Assembly: GCA_965203605.1 (NCBI GenBank)
Contig: OZ241902.1
Coordinates: 868,001-932,000 of the forward strand
Reading direction: 5' to 3'
Length of the DNA stretch: 64,000 nt
Source: JAPOUP01 sp965203605
GTDB taxonomy: Bacteria; Pseudomonadota; Alphaproteobacteria; Rhodobacterales; Rhodobacteraceae
This document shows, piece after piece, positions 27,471-36,707 of this stretch. The translations under genes and the position numbers were made by a program. The notes under the pieces were generated by a model. That model did not search any database. It had not been told where the DNA came from and saw only the letters and a list, made by a program, of their open reading frames with translations. Within the stretch, counting starts at the first letter, position 1. Each line of letters starts with the position of its first letter.

Positions 27471-28411
27471 ATGACGAAACGCAACAACGTCCTCTTCATC
27501 ATGTGCGACCAACTGCGCCATGACGACCTCTCCGGCATCGGACATAAGACATTGCAGCCGCCAAATGTCGATGCGCTGGCGGCGTGCGGAGTCAGGTTTT
27601 CGAACGCTTGCGCGCAAGCCCCGATCTATAGCCCAAGCCGGATGAGTTCTTACACCGGCCGGTATGTTTCTTCGCACGGAGCGACCGGGAACCCCGTGCC
27701 CTTGGGGTTCGGCGAAAGGAACATCAGGGACGATCTCATGCCGTTGGGCATGCGTCCTGTTCTGGTTGGCAAAACGCATATGGTTGCGGATCAGGAGGGC
27801 ATGAAGCGGCTTGGCGTCGACCCCGCCTGCGAGATTGGCGTGCAACACGCCCAAGCGGGATTCGAACCCTATGAACGTGATGACGGCATCCATCCCGAAC
27901 TGGTCGTCAAACCAGGCGTTGCCTACAACGAGTGCCCCATTGAGCGTGGCCATGACGATCACGGGAATCCGTGGCACTGGACCGCAGATTCCGCTGAAGG
28001 AAAGGACGGCTTGCACTCGGGCTTCTTCAACGACATCGCAAACAAGCCTGCGAGAGCCACTGACGAGGAATCCGAGACCCCCTACATGACCCGCCGCGCC
28101 ATGCAGTTTCTTGCCGAGGATGACGGTGAGACAAGCCCGCCGAAGCGATGGATCTGGGTCGACCACCGGATCACGAAGAGGTGCGCAGAAGAATGCACGG
28201 CGCCTTGGCTGGCTGGGCGTTGCAGTACCGCCAACGCGAAACCGTGTCCGAGGAACGCACGAACCACTTGGTCGGGCTTGAAGACAGGTTGATTGGATAC
28301 TGGAACGAAGACGATGTGAAGCCGCCCGCACAGGTTCCGGACCATGCGGAGCCATCCAAGGGCGGCCAGGCCTTCCCGGCAACGGGGCGGGCCCACAAAG
28401 TCAACTGTTGA
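27471..28411 (+). pseudogene. Sulfatase-family hydrolase, broken and lacking the catalytic Cys
   Basis: The frame from the ATG at 27471 starts like an arylsulfatase/phosphonate monoester hydrolase (NNVLFIMCDQLRHDDLSG with metal-binding Asp, then GRYVSSHGA). The formylglycine motif C-x-P-S-R reads YSPSR: the codon at 27627 is TAT where TGT/TGC is needed. After about residue 215 similarity stops, and a C-terminal sulfatase-like piece (RRMHGALAGWALQYRQRETV, later LIGYWNED) follows in another frame at about 28170-28310. About 200 residues are missing. So it carries an active-site mutation, a large deletion and a frameshift. Confidence 0.75.
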
Positions 28412-28428
28412 TCAAATAGGAGGATATC

Positions 28429-29469
28429 ATGATCAAGAAACTCGTGGGTGCTGGCGTGGCGCTGGGCCTGATGGCCAGCACCACCTCTGCACAGGCCATA
28501 CTGACCGCCGAGACAGGCCCTCCGGGCACTGTGCCCTTTACCGCGATGGCGGTACTGGCGGAAATCGCCGCATCCGAGGGCATTGCCGACTTTCAGGTCG
28601 CCGACAGTCAGACGCTGACAAACTCCCTGCAGAACCTGGCAGAGGGAAAGACCGATGTTTCAGGCGCACCGCTGATTCTTGCATTCCTGATGTCGCGGGG
28701 AGCTGGTCCCTACGCGAGCCTTGGCAAGGAGAAGGGTGCTGAGCTGATCGCCAATGTGAGAGTGCTTCACACCTACAACTACGGTGGTTTTGGCCTTTAT
28801 GCATACAACAGCTCCGACGTCAAAGGCTGGGACGATGTAGCAGGCAAGACCATCTTGAACGGGCCGCCGCGTGGCGCCGCGCTGACGAATGACCGCCAGA
28901 TCCTGCAGTTGGTCAGCGGCGTTGAGGACGGCAAGGACTACAAGGGCATTCAGGTGAACTGGGGGCAGATGGCCAAGACCATCACCGATGGGTCGGCCGA
29001 TGCCATGATGCTGCCCGTCACTTTCCCGGACAATCGCATCACCCGGTCCTTGGCGGCCGGCGACATGACGCTCTGGTCCATCCCCAAGGACGTTTGGGAT
29101 GGTGAGGCCATGCAAAAGTACATCAAGAGCCCGGGCACCGCTGCGATTGTCTTCGATCTCGACGACATCGCTCCGCAGGAGGGCCTGACAATCGTCAGCG
29201 AAGATGGAACCTGGCGCAGCCCTTCGACTGTCGGCTCGGAAGTTGTGCACAAGGACCTGGACTTTGATACAGCCAAGGCGCTGACCGCGGCGGTGCTTGC
29301 CAATGTCGACACTTTCCTGACCAAGACACCTTTCATGGCAACGACAAATGTCGGGTCGGTCGGTTTGGGGCTCTGCGGTCCCGTGCCGGTCAAGTACCAC
29401 CCTGGCGCCGTCGCGGCATACGAAGAGGCGGGCATCACGGTGCCGGACTGCGCAAGGCCGGAATCGTAG
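28429..29469 (+). CDS. TAXI-family TRAP transporter solute-binding protein
   Basis: A 346-residue periplasmic binding protein with a 24-residue signal peptide ending SAQA. The segment ILTAETGPPGTVPFTAMAVL and DSQTLTNSLQNLAEGKTDVS fit the TAXI type, as does KTILNGPPRGAALTNDRQIL. A very clear AGGAGG lies six bases before the ATG. It serves the fused permease encoded next. TAXI proteins bind varied small acids; here the ligand is unknown, but the location implies a compound used by the same island. Confidence 0.92.
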   Translation: MIKKLVGAGVALGLMASTTSAQAILTAETGPPGTVPFTAMAVLAEIAASEGIADFQVADSQTLTNSLQNLAEGKTDVSGAPLILAFLMSRGAGPYASLGKEKGAELIANVRVLHTYNYGGFGLYAYNSSDVKGWDDVAGKTILNGPPRGAALTNDRQILQLVSGVEDGKDYKGIQVNWGQMAKTITDGSADAMMLPVTFPDNRITRSLAAGDMTLWSIPKDVWDGEAMQKYIKSPGTAAIVFDLDDIAPQEGLTIVSEDGTWRSPSTVGSEVVHKDLDFDTAKALTAAVLANVDTFLTKTPFMATTNVGSVGLGLCGPVPVKYHPGAVAAYEEAGITVPDCARPES

Positions 29470-29491
29470 GGCGCAGGGGAGGCGAGACCCT

Positions 29492-29519
29492 TGGGGTCGC
29501 TGCCTCGGCGGCGACCCCA
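29492..29519 (+). terminator. GC-rich hairpin after the TAXI binding-protein gene
   Basis: A 9-bp perfect stem (TGGGGTCGC with its complement) with a 10-base loop, 22 bases past the stop and 23 bases before the permease gene. No U tract. It has the same placement as the hairpins after the other two binding-protein genes in this window. Confidence 0.6.
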
Positions 29520-29542
29520 GCAACGCGAAATGTGTGGGGGCG

Positions 29543-31924
29543 ATGATGTCTGAAATGAAAGAGGCCCGCGGCACGCGGAAAGGCATCGCCAGCGGGTTGG
29601 CATTCTGGCTTTCCTCGCTTCTTGTGGTGATTGGCATGATCAACGCCATGCCGGGAATTCCAGGGCTGGATCAGTGGGCCAGCGACATTGCCGGCAACCC
29701 CAGTTTCATCATCCGAAAGTTCCCGTTCGAGTTCTACTATCCCTTTGCCTTTGCATTGATGATGCTGATCGTCGCGTTACGCCATTCGATCTGGCGAGCC
29801 TGGATGGGCAACGGTGCCGCCCTTCGTGGACTGGGCCTGGCCATGGACGTTGCATTGGTGGTCATGGCATTGATGATTTCCGGCACCTATCTGGTTGAAA
29901 TTGATTCCGTCTGCATCATCGATCAGCTTACCGGCGACCGGGCACGGATGATCGCGGAAAGCCTTCAGATCGAGAAGGACAACGCCGCGTTGTTCGGGCT
30001 GCCGGAGCCGACGACGGTCGACGATCCGCAATGCCTGCATACGACCGGTCCTTGGCTGGTCCTGATCATCGGCTTGGCGATCGTTGTTTTCCTGGCCTAC
30101 AATGTCAAGGTCTGGGGGCTTCCGCTGGTTCTCGTCGCGATTCTGGTGGCCGCCTACACAATCGGAACCGTGCTGGTCTGGTACTTTTACGGCGTTGACG
30201 ACATCAACAAGTATCTGGTGACGAAGATCGGTGGCGAGCCTCGATTGCTGTCCGACGGGAGGCCACGCGTCCACGACATTCTGGTCAACAATGCTTCCGG
30301 CCTGCTTGGCCGATTCATGGACATCATCCTGAATGAAATTTTTCCATACATCATTCTTGGTGCGCTGTTTGGAGCGTCGGCGGGCGGGCAGTCGCTGATC
30401 AAGGTCGCATTTAGGTTGACAAGAAACCTGAGCGGCGGTCCGGCGCACGCAGCGATCATTTCATCGGCCATGTTCGGGACAATCTCGGGCGGGCCGATCG
30501 TGAACGTGCTGTCGACCGGCGTGCTCACGATACCAATGATGATCAAGCGAGGCTTTTCACGCGTTTTTGCAGGCGGAATGGAAGCTGCCGCCTCTTCGGG
30601 CGGATCGATCATGCCGCCAGTCATGGGGGTCGCCGCGTTCATTCTGGCTGCGCTGACCGGTGTTCCATACAACAAGGTGATCATAGCGGCCGCCTTGCCC
30701 GCGGTTGCATATTTCCTGTGCCTGTTCCTTTCCGTCATGTTTCAGGCGCGCAGGCAGAAGATCAAGCCAATCGGCGAATTGACCGAAGACATGCACATTG
30801 ACCGCCAGGATGTCTTGAACCTGGTGATGATCTTCGTTCCGATCCTTGTCATTCTGGTCCTGCTGCTTACCAGCAAGGAAAACGTTGGTTGCGGCATCAT
30901 GGGCGGCATCCTCGGCGCCGAACGCGTTCTTGCCGAAGGAGGCGAATGCCGCGTCGAAAGCCTGTCGTGGTTCCTGAAGCTCATCCAGAATGCCGCCGGC
31001 GACGCTGGCAGCGCGGGCTGGTGGGCAGTGATCGTGCTTTGCCTTGCCCTGTTTCTTGATCCGGAGATGCGTGCCAGACCAGCAAGGCTGATGCACTCCT
31101 TTGCCGAAGCGGGGACGTTGATCGCGACGCTCTACCTCATGTTCCTTGCGGTCTCGATCATCGACTTTTGCCTGAAGTTCACCGGCATGCCGTTCTTCAT
31201 TTCGCTCGATGTCTTGCAGTGGCTTCAAGGCCTGAACCTCGGTGCCGAAGGCTCGGCCCTGTTCCAGTTCGCCGCGCTTTTCGTTACCATGTCGCTTGCG
31301 GTTCTGCTGGGCATGGGGATGCCAGCGGTTCCGGCCTATATCAACGTTGCGCTGCTGATGGGGCCGGTGCTTGCGGGCTTGGGAATCTCGGTCTTTGCGG
31401 CGAACATGTTCATTTTCTACTTCGCGGTTGCCTCGGCGATTACGCCGCCGGTCGCCCTTGCCGCGTTTGCGGCGGCGACGATCACCAAGGCCGAACCGAT
31501 GGCGACTGGATTTGCCGCGGTCCGCGTCGGGATCGTGATGTTTGTGATTCCGTTCGTGTTCGCCCTTTACCCCGAGATCTTGCTGATCGAAGCGGCGGTG
31601 ATCGATCCAGACACAAGCTCAGGCAGCGAAACAAGGTACTTGCCGGGTTACACCGGCGAAGTACAATGGGCCCCATTTGGCTGGCTGCTTCTCCGCCTGT
31701 TGATTGCACTGTTCCTGCTGGCCAGTGCATTGGCGCGATTTGATCGCGCATCGCTGCCAATGTGGGATGTCGTCATGCGGCTGGTCCTTGCCTTCCTGAT
31801 CATGACAAAGGAGCCAGTCATCCACGGCGTCGCGTTTGCCGCCGCAGGCTCTTGGCTGGCCCTGCATTTCGTCAGAAACCGGTCCACAGGCGCCGAGCCA
31901 TCCGCAGAATCCTCGGGCGTGTAG
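29543..31924 (+). CDS. Fused TRAP transporter permease (4TM/12TM type)
   Basis: A 793-residue membrane protein in which the small and large TRAP subunits are one chain, as is usual in TAXI systems. An N-terminal part with several helices (residues 1-230) is followed by the DctM-like core: FRLTRNLSGGPAHAAIISSA, GTISGGPIVNVLSTG, AAASSGGSIMPPVMGVAAF and, near residue 590, LLGMGMPAVPAYINVAL. A C-terminal extension has more helices. ATGATG at 29543 gives two possible starts; the frame is open further upstream but overlaps the binding-protein gene. Confidence 0.93.
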   Translation: MMSEMKEARGTRKGIASGLAFWLSSLLVVIGMINAMPGIPGLDQWASDIAGNPSFIIRKFPFEFYYPFAFALMMLIVALRHSIWRAWMGNGAALRGLGLAMDVALVVMALMISGTYLVEIDSVCIIDQLTGDRARMIAESLQIEKDNAALFGLPEPTTVDDPQCLHTTGPWLVLIIGLAIVVFLAYNVKVWGLPLVLVAILVAAYTIGTVLVWYFYGVDDINKYLVTKIGGEPRLLSDGRPRVHDILVNNASGLLGRFMDIILNEIFPYIILGALFGASAGGQSLIKVAFRLTRNLSGGPAHAAIISSAMFGTISGGPIVNVLSTGVLTIPMMIKRGFSRVFAGGMEAAASSGGSIMPPVMGVAAFILAALTGVPYNKVIIAAALPAVAYFLCLFLSVMFQARRQKIKPIGELTEDMHIDRQDVLNLVMIFVPILVILVLLLTSKENVGCGIMGGILGAERVLAEGGECRVESLSWFLKLIQNAAGDAGSAGWWAVIVLCLALFLDPEMRARPARLMHSFAEAGTLIATLYLMFLAVSIIDFCLKFTGMPFFISLDVLQWLQGLNLGAEGSALFQFAALFVTMSLAVLLGMGMPAVPAYINVALLMGPVLAGLGISVFAANMFIFYFAVASAITPPVALAAFAAATITKAEPMATGFAAVRVGIVMFVIPFVFALYPEILLIEAAVIDPDTSSGSETRYLPGYTGEVQWAPFGWLLLRLLIALFLLASALARFDRASLPMWDVVMRLVLAFLIMTKEPVIHGVAFAAAGSWLALHFVRNRSTGAEPSAESSGV

Positions 31925-32000
31925 TTGGGGGTGATCAGAGTGAAACGGCCTTGGAGCCCGCACCGCGCCGTTGCACAAGAAAATTCGAAGGGAAACTCAG

Positions 32001-33182
32001 TTGGCAGAACTAGGCGAAGATATCATTGGCGCAAGCGCGCTGCCGGCCTTTTTCAAAGTGGGAAATGCTGAAGAGGTCGGAATTGCCGCGCCCGAGAACC
32101 GCAAGGGGGATGCGGTACGCACTTGGGTTCGTTCGCTCAGCGGATTTCAAAAGGAGGCGCTTGTCAGGTCTGCAAGGACCGGCGACACGTGGCGCTTTGT
32201 CAGTGACGAAGGACCTTACCTGAACGGCCATGACTCGGCTTGCTGCCCACTTGCCTTCCTGTCGTGCGGCATGGCTGCGAGTTACATGAACGAAATTCTG
32301 GCGCTAGCGGAAATTCGGGGAGTCAGAATCCGCAGACTTCGGCTTATTCAGGACAACTACTACACCATGCAAGGTTCAATGACAAAACGCACCATGGTGG
32401 GCGGAGCGGAAAACATCACGTTGCAGGTCGAGATCGACTGCGATCTGGATGACGCCGCGCTGAACGAATTCCTGATCAATGCGATCTGCGCGTCCCCGCT
32501 CAACGGCTTGATGCGCGGAAAGACCGATAGTCTTTTCAAGCTTGGCAAGAACGGCACCGAACTGCCAACGGCAAGAGCCCTGGAACTGGACGGGCCGATC
32601 ATTCCCGATCCCGGAGATCATTTTGCCAAAGCCCGGCCCGACGGCGAGCGGGAGGCCATGCTTTCGAAGCTTGGTCCCACGCCTAGGAAGGAAGTGGCGA
32701 AAGGGACCGCCACAGGCAGTTCCTCGCTTTCTGACGAACAGGACCGCCGCCTCAACATTGGCGCAATCGCGGAACTGCGCGAAGACGGAATCAAGGGCAT
32801 CCAGCAGATGCAGTACTCGCCTTATGGCACCTCATTCGGCTTGCTCAGTTCCGAGGACGGGCGCGCGCCGGATGCCAACACGTTGATCTCCGCAGGCATC
32901 GGGTTCTGTTTCATGACGCAGTTCGGGCGATTCGTTTCGATGCTCAAGCTTGACCTGTCCGACTATCGTATCGTTCAGGACACCCATTTCAGCCTTGGGG
33001 GCGCAAGCGGCGGCACCGGCAAGGCGGGCGAGGCAGATCCGATCGAGACCCATGTCTATCTGGAAACTTCCGAGAGCGACGAGACCGCGCAGGAGATGCT
33101 GGATATCTCCGAGCAGACCTGTTTCCTGCATGCATTCTGCCGCACCGATCTGAAAACCAGACTTAAGACGGTGAGGTTGTAA
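32001..33182 (+). CDS. Tandem OsmC-like protein
   Basis: A roughly 393-residue protein with two OsmC/Ohr-like halves. In the first half CCPLAFLSCGMAASYMNEIL is followed by VRIRRLRLIQDNYYTMQGSM, like the OsmC helix with its redox Cys and the next strand. In the second half GIGFCFMTQFGRFVSMLKLD and IVQDTHFSL repeat this. Single-domain OsmC proteins are peroxidases or related thiol enzymes of about 140 residues that work as dimers; here the dimer seems to be in one chain. I prefer the TTG at 32001 with AAGGG eight bases upstream; another TTG at 31971 is possible. It closes the catabolic island. Confidence 0.75.
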   Translation: MAELGEDIIGASALPAFFKVGNAEEVGIAAPENRKGDAVRTWVRSLSGFQKEALVRSARTGDTWRFVSDEGPYLNGHDSACCPLAFLSCGMAASYMNEILALAEIRGVRIRRLRLIQDNYYTMQGSMTKRTMVGGAENITLQVEIDCDLDDAALNEFLINAICASPLNGLMRGKTDSLFKLGKNGTELPTARALELDGPIIPDPGDHFAKARPDGEREAMLSKLGPTPRKEVAKGTATGSSSLSDEQDRRLNIGAIAELREDGIKGIQQMQYSPYGTSFGLLSSEDGRAPDANTLISAGIGFCFMTQFGRFVSMLKLDLSDYRIVQDTHFSLGGASGGTGKAGEADPIETHVYLETSESDETAQEMLDISEQTCFLHAFCRTDLKTRLKTVRL

Positions 33183-33394
33183 ATCGACGATAGGGCTTAT
33201 TCCCTTGGCCAAGACGCCACAAGATGTTGTGGCGACGCCCCCACCGCCGCACGGCCACAACCCCGGATCCGGCGCGGTGGCCGCGCCGACGGCTCCGCAG
33301 GGCGTCCCTGGCGGCGGGAAAGGTCCGGAAGTCCGGGGCATTTTCCAGTGCGGTGGACGGACTCCGGGCGCGAGGCCCTGCGGCCCCGGCTGCC
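33183..33394. repeat. End region of an IS1595-type element
   Basis: 33192-33239 (starting GGGCTTATTCCCTTGG and containing CACAAGATGTTGTGG) is clearly similar to 42634-42682. Both look like the same terminal segment of an insertion sequence, here lying just beyond the 3' end of the transposase remnant at 33395. The rest up to 33394 is GC-rich and non-coding. Confidence 0.5.
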
Positions 33395-33769
33395 TCAGGC
33401 GCGGCCGTCGACGAACTCGAGATATGTGGCGGGTGGCAGGCCGAGGCCGAGATACAGGAGCCTGTCCAAGGAGGTCCGCCGGTGGCGGCGGCGGTTCCAT
33501 CGGAACACGAACCCGTCCAGATACCGCTGGAAGTGCTTCCCGTGCAGGCCGTGGCGGGCCCCCATGGCCTGGCGCTCCAGGTCCGGGAAAACCCTGTGGG
33601 TCCGCTGCAGGACCTCGTGCGCCTTGCGGTCGCCGACCACGTTCGTCTCGCGCGGGTTGCCTGGCAGGCCGCTGTACCCGCTCCAACCGTCGGTTACGAT
33701 CCGTGCGCCCGGCTTGAACGCATCGGAAACGAACCCGTCGAGCGCGTCGGCGCCGTAGCCGTCCGTCGT
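33395..33769 (-). pseudogene. IS1595-family transposase, 3' fragment
   Basis: About 125 codons of a transposase C-terminus: DGYGADALDGFVSDAFKPG, then IVTDGWSGYSGLPGN with a catalytic Asp, then LERQAMGARHGLHGKHFQRY and LDGFVFRWNRRRHR, the typical end of ISXO2-like (IS1595) transposases. The 5' part with the zinc ribbon and first catalytic Asp is gone; similarity ends abruptly near 33770. Between 33770 and the gpt stop at 33917 nothing is recognised. Confidence 0.75.
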
Positions 33770-33916
33770 TCTTTCATTGCATGCTACTGCGGTCCCAGCC
33801 CATCTGACAGGCAGCGCTGACAGGTCTCCGCCTCGTCGATTTCAGGATTCGCCCTGCGGATATCGCTGACCGACGTTTCGGACAGAGAACGGTTCGCCGG
33901 GCGCTCGAGATCCTCG

Positions 33917-34417
33917 CTAACGCCCCCGAAACGGCTCTACATACTGAAGCGCCATGTCCCACGGAAAGAAGATCCAGGTGTCCTGGCTAACTCCGGTAAT
34001 GAACGTGTCAACCACCCGTTCTCCCAAAGGCTTTGCGTAGACCGTGGCGATGTGAGCATTGGGCAACTCCGTTCGCACGGCTTCGATCGTCTTTCCGGTA
34101 TCGACCAGGTCGTCGATAACCAATACCCCGGACCCCCGACCAACAACGCTGGAATTCGGCATTTTGATGATTTCCGGTGCCGATTGTGTCTGGTGGTCGT
34201 AGGACCGGACACTGATCGTATCGACAATGCGAATATCCAGTTCACGAGCGACGATCATTGCGGGGGCCATACCGCCCCGGGTGATGGCGAGGACGGCTTT
34301 CCAGGCACCGTCGTCCGGGCCCCGGCCATCAAGCCGCCATGCAAGGGCACGGGCATCCCGGTGAAGCTGGTCCCAGCTGACATGGAATCCCTTTTCGTGA
34401 GGCAGGCGGTCAGTCAT
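33917..34417 (-). CDS. gpt: Xanthine(-guanine) phosphoribosyltransferase
   Basis: A 166-residue purine salvage enzyme that attaches phosphoribose to xanthine or guanine. The PRPP loop VLVIDDLVDTGKTIEAVRT is at about residue 98 and the pyrophosphate loop LAITRGGMAPAM near 43; WIFFPWDMAL in the C-terminus is the base-binding region characteristic of Gpt. Length is normal. It follows fabI on the same strand with only five bases between. Confidence 0.94.
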   Translation of the reverse strand: MTDRLPHEKGFHVSWDQLHRDARALAWRLDGRGPDDGAWKAVLAITRGGMAPAMIVARELDIRIVDTISVRSYDHQTQSAPEIIKMPNSSVVGRGSGVLVIDDLVDTGKTIEAVRTELPNAHIATVYAKPLGERVVDTFITGVSQDTWIFFPWDMALQYVEPFRGR

Positions 34418-34422
34418 TGGCG

Positions 34423-35229
34423 CTAGGTCTTGGCGATGTCCGGGGCGTCAACAGCTTTCATTCCCACCACATGGTATCCGGCATCGACATGATGCGTTTC
34501 GCCGGTCACACCTGAACTCAGGTCAGAAAGAAGGTAGAGCGCGGATTTACCTACATCGGCAATGTCCACGCTGCGACGCAGTGGTGAGTTGTACTCGTTC
34601 CACTTCATGATGTAGCGGAAGTCACCAATTCCACTGGCGGCAAGCGTTTTGATCGGTCCCGCGCTAATCGCGTTGACCCTTATCCCGTCCTTGCCAAGAT
34701 CCTCCGCCAGATACCGTACACTTGCCTCGAGAGCCGCCTTTGCCACACCCATCACATTATAGTGGGGCATGACGCGCTCAGCTCCATAGTAAGTCATGGT
34801 CAGCATCGATCCACCGTCGGGCATCATCGGGGCTGCATGCCGTGCCACGGCTGTGAAACTGTACACGGAGATGTCCATTGTCGTCCGGAAATTCTCCCGA
34901 CTGGTATCCACGTAACGACCACGAAGCTCGTTTTTATCCGAGAATCCAATTGCATGAACGATGAAATCAATGGAATTCCAGCGGCTCGACAATGTCCCGA
35001 ACAGGTTGTCAATCCCTTGGTCGTCAGCCACGTCGCATTCGACGACGAAGTCCGAGCCGAGCTGCTCGGCGAGCGGCATGACCCGTTTCTTCAGCGCCTC
35101 GCCCTGATAGGAAAACGCAAGTTGGGCTCCAGCGTCCCCAAGTGCCTGTGTTATGCCCCACGCTATGGATCTTTCGTTGGCGAGTCCCATGATCAGGCCC
35201 CGCTTTCCTGCCATCAGGTCTACAGCCAT
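34423..35229 (-). CDS. fabI: Enoyl-[acyl-carrier-protein] reductase FabI
   Basis: A 268-residue SDR-type enzyme for the last step of each fatty acid elongation round. GLIMGLANERSIAWGIT near residue 10 is the FabI cofactor loop; the catalytic pair is in MPHYNVMGVAKAALEASVRY (Tyr and Lys six residues apart, Y-x6-K), and NAISAGPIKTLAASGI follows. I chose the ATG at 35229, with GAGGG upstream; the frame stays open to 35604 but that part lies over the pdxH start and has no similarity. Divergent from pdxH. Confidence 0.95.
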   Translation of the reverse strand: MAVDLMAGKRGLIMGLANERSIAWGITQALGDAGAQLAFSYQGEALKKRVMPLAEQLGSDFVVECDVADDQGIDNLFGTLSSRWNSIDFIVHAIGFSDKNELRGRYVDTSRENFRTTMDISVYSFTAVARHAAPMMPDGGSMLTMTYYGAERVMPHYNVMGVAKAALEASVRYLAEDLGKDGIRVNAISAGPIKTLAASGIGDFRYIMKWNEYNSPLRRSVDIADVGKSALYLLSDLSSGVTGETHHVDAGYHVVGMKAVDAPDIAKT

Positions 35230-35464
35230 TGGTCCCTCTCGACACGTTGCACGTCGCTTAGGGCATTCGTTGCGACGCTTCAAGGCCAGTGCAGCGATTC
35301 GGTACTTGCCGGCTCTGGATTTTCCTAGGTACGGACGACACGAGGGCGAATTGGAGGACTGACGCGAACGCAGGGTCCGATCGAGACTCGAAACCTGCTC
35401 CTCGGGCTTGTGCAGAGGTTCGATCGAGGCTAGGCTTCGGTCCATTGGCAGGGTGGCGGCGAAG

Positions 35465-36070
35465 ATGGACGATCGAGGCGGCATATTCGCAGGAGACGAT
35501 CCGTTCGCGCTGGTATCCGCGTGGATGGATGAGGCCAGAGTCTCCGAACCGGCCGATCCTGACGCCATCGCACTCGCGAGTGTTGATTCCGACGGCATGC
35601 CCAACGTGCGAATGGTTCTACTGCGTGGACTGGAAAAGGATGCCTTTGTATTTTATACGAATTATGAGAGCGTTAAGGGAAAGGAACTGGTGGCTTCCGG
35701 TAAGGCGGCGTTTGTTCTGCACTGGAAGTCGTTGATGCGCCAGATCCGCGTTCGCGGTATTGTTGAACAGGAGCGGGGCGCCATGGCAGACGCGTACTAT
35801 GAATCGCGCCCGCTGGGTAGCCGCATTGGGGCTTGGGCTTCGGCCCAGTCACGACCGCTGAAATCCAGGGCAGCACTTGCGGCGGCGGTCGCGAAGGAGG
35901 GAGTGCGCCACGGGGCCGACCCGAAACGACCGCCATTCTGGGGTGGGTTTCGGATTCGGCCGCTCGAGATCGAGTTCTGGGCGAATGGCCGGTTTCGCCT
36001 GCATGACCGATTTCGCTGGTGCCGGGCGCAGATTGAGGATGAATGGACGGTCCAGCGATTGAGCCCATGA
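35465..36070 (+). CDS. pdxH: Pyridoxamine 5'-phosphate oxidase PdxH
   Basis: A 201-residue FMN enzyme making pyridoxal phosphate. Family segments: NVRMVLLRGLEKDAFVFYTN, LHWKSLMRQIRVRGIVEQ, YYESRPLGSRIGAWASAQS and the C-terminal IEFWANGRFRLHDRFRW. The ATG at 35465 gives the usual length; an upstream GTG at 35408 would add 19 residues of no similarity. Divergent from fabI. Confidence 0.95.
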   Translation: MDDRGGIFAGDDPFALVSAWMDEARVSEPADPDAIALASVDSDGMPNVRMVLLRGLEKDAFVFYTNYESVKGKELVASGKAAFVLHWKSLMRQIRVRGIVEQERGAMADAYYESRPLGSRIGAWASAQSRPLKSRAALAAAVAKEGVRHGADPKRPPFWGGFRIRPLEIEFWANGRFRLHDRFRWCRAQIEDEWTVQRLSP

Positions 36071-36173
36071 CGCTCGCGGCCAATGGATGGTCGCCTTGCT
36101 GTAGACCAATCCCTTGGCTGCGTGGCAGATCATTTGCCGAAGATCACGGGATCGGTGCCGTGGGGAGGAGGGC

Positions 36174-36707
36174 ATGACGCAATCCGACGATTTAACAAGG
36201 ACTGTCGTGGGCCATGTCAAGTGGTTTGATCCAATCAAGGGGTTCGGCTTTGTGGTGCCTGAGTCCGGCGGCCCCGACATTCTGCTGCATGCCAATGTCC
36301 TGAGAAGCTTTGGCCAGAGTTCCGTGGCCGAAGGCAGCCGAATTGAGCAGGTCGTGCAGAAGACCCCGCGCGGAGAACAGGCGGTTGAGGTGCTCTCCAT
36401 TGAATTGCCCGAGGACGACGGCTCAGCGATTTCCGGGTTTCGCGCCCGCGAACCTGATGTTTCGCTGCACGAGGTTCCATTCGAACCGGCTCGGGTGAAA
36501 TGGTTTGACAGTGTCAAGGGCTTCGGATTTGCCAATGTGTTCGGCCGCTCCGAGGATGTGTTCGTTCACATTGAGGCGGTTCGCAGATCGGGTTTGGCTG
36601 ATCTGCAGCAGGGCGAAGCCATAGCGCTAAAGGTGGTACAGGGTGCTCGTGGCAGCATGGCGGCTCAGGTTGCTTCCTGGGATACAGCGCTGAAGGTCAG
36701 GCAGTGA
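36174..36707 (+). CDS. Double cold-shock-domain protein
   Basis: A 177-residue protein with two CspA-type domains. Domain 1 has VKWFDPIKGFGFVVPE and PDILLHANVL, domain 2 has VKWFDSVKGFGFANVF and EDVFVHIEAV, the RNP1/RNP2 nucleic-acid binding motifs. An acidic linker of about 25 residues joins them. Such two-domain proteins are common in Alphaproteobacteria and bind single-stranded RNA or DNA. GGAGGAG precedes the ATG at 36174. The stop overlaps the GTG start of the DUF192 gene. Confidence 0.94.
   Translation: MTQSDDLTRTVVGHVKWFDPIKGFGFVVPESGGPDILLHANVLRSFGQSSVAEGSRIEQVVQKTPRGEQAVEVLSIELPEDDGSAISGFRAREPDVSLHEVPFEPARVKWFDSVKGFGFANVFGRSEDVFVHIEAVRRSGLADLQQGEAIALKVVQGARGSMAAQVASWDTALKVRQ

Noticed and set aside
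35230..35604. N-terminal extension of FabI by 125 codons
   Set aside because: It lies over the pdxH start, has no FabI similarity and lacks a ribosome binding site, whereas 35229 has one.
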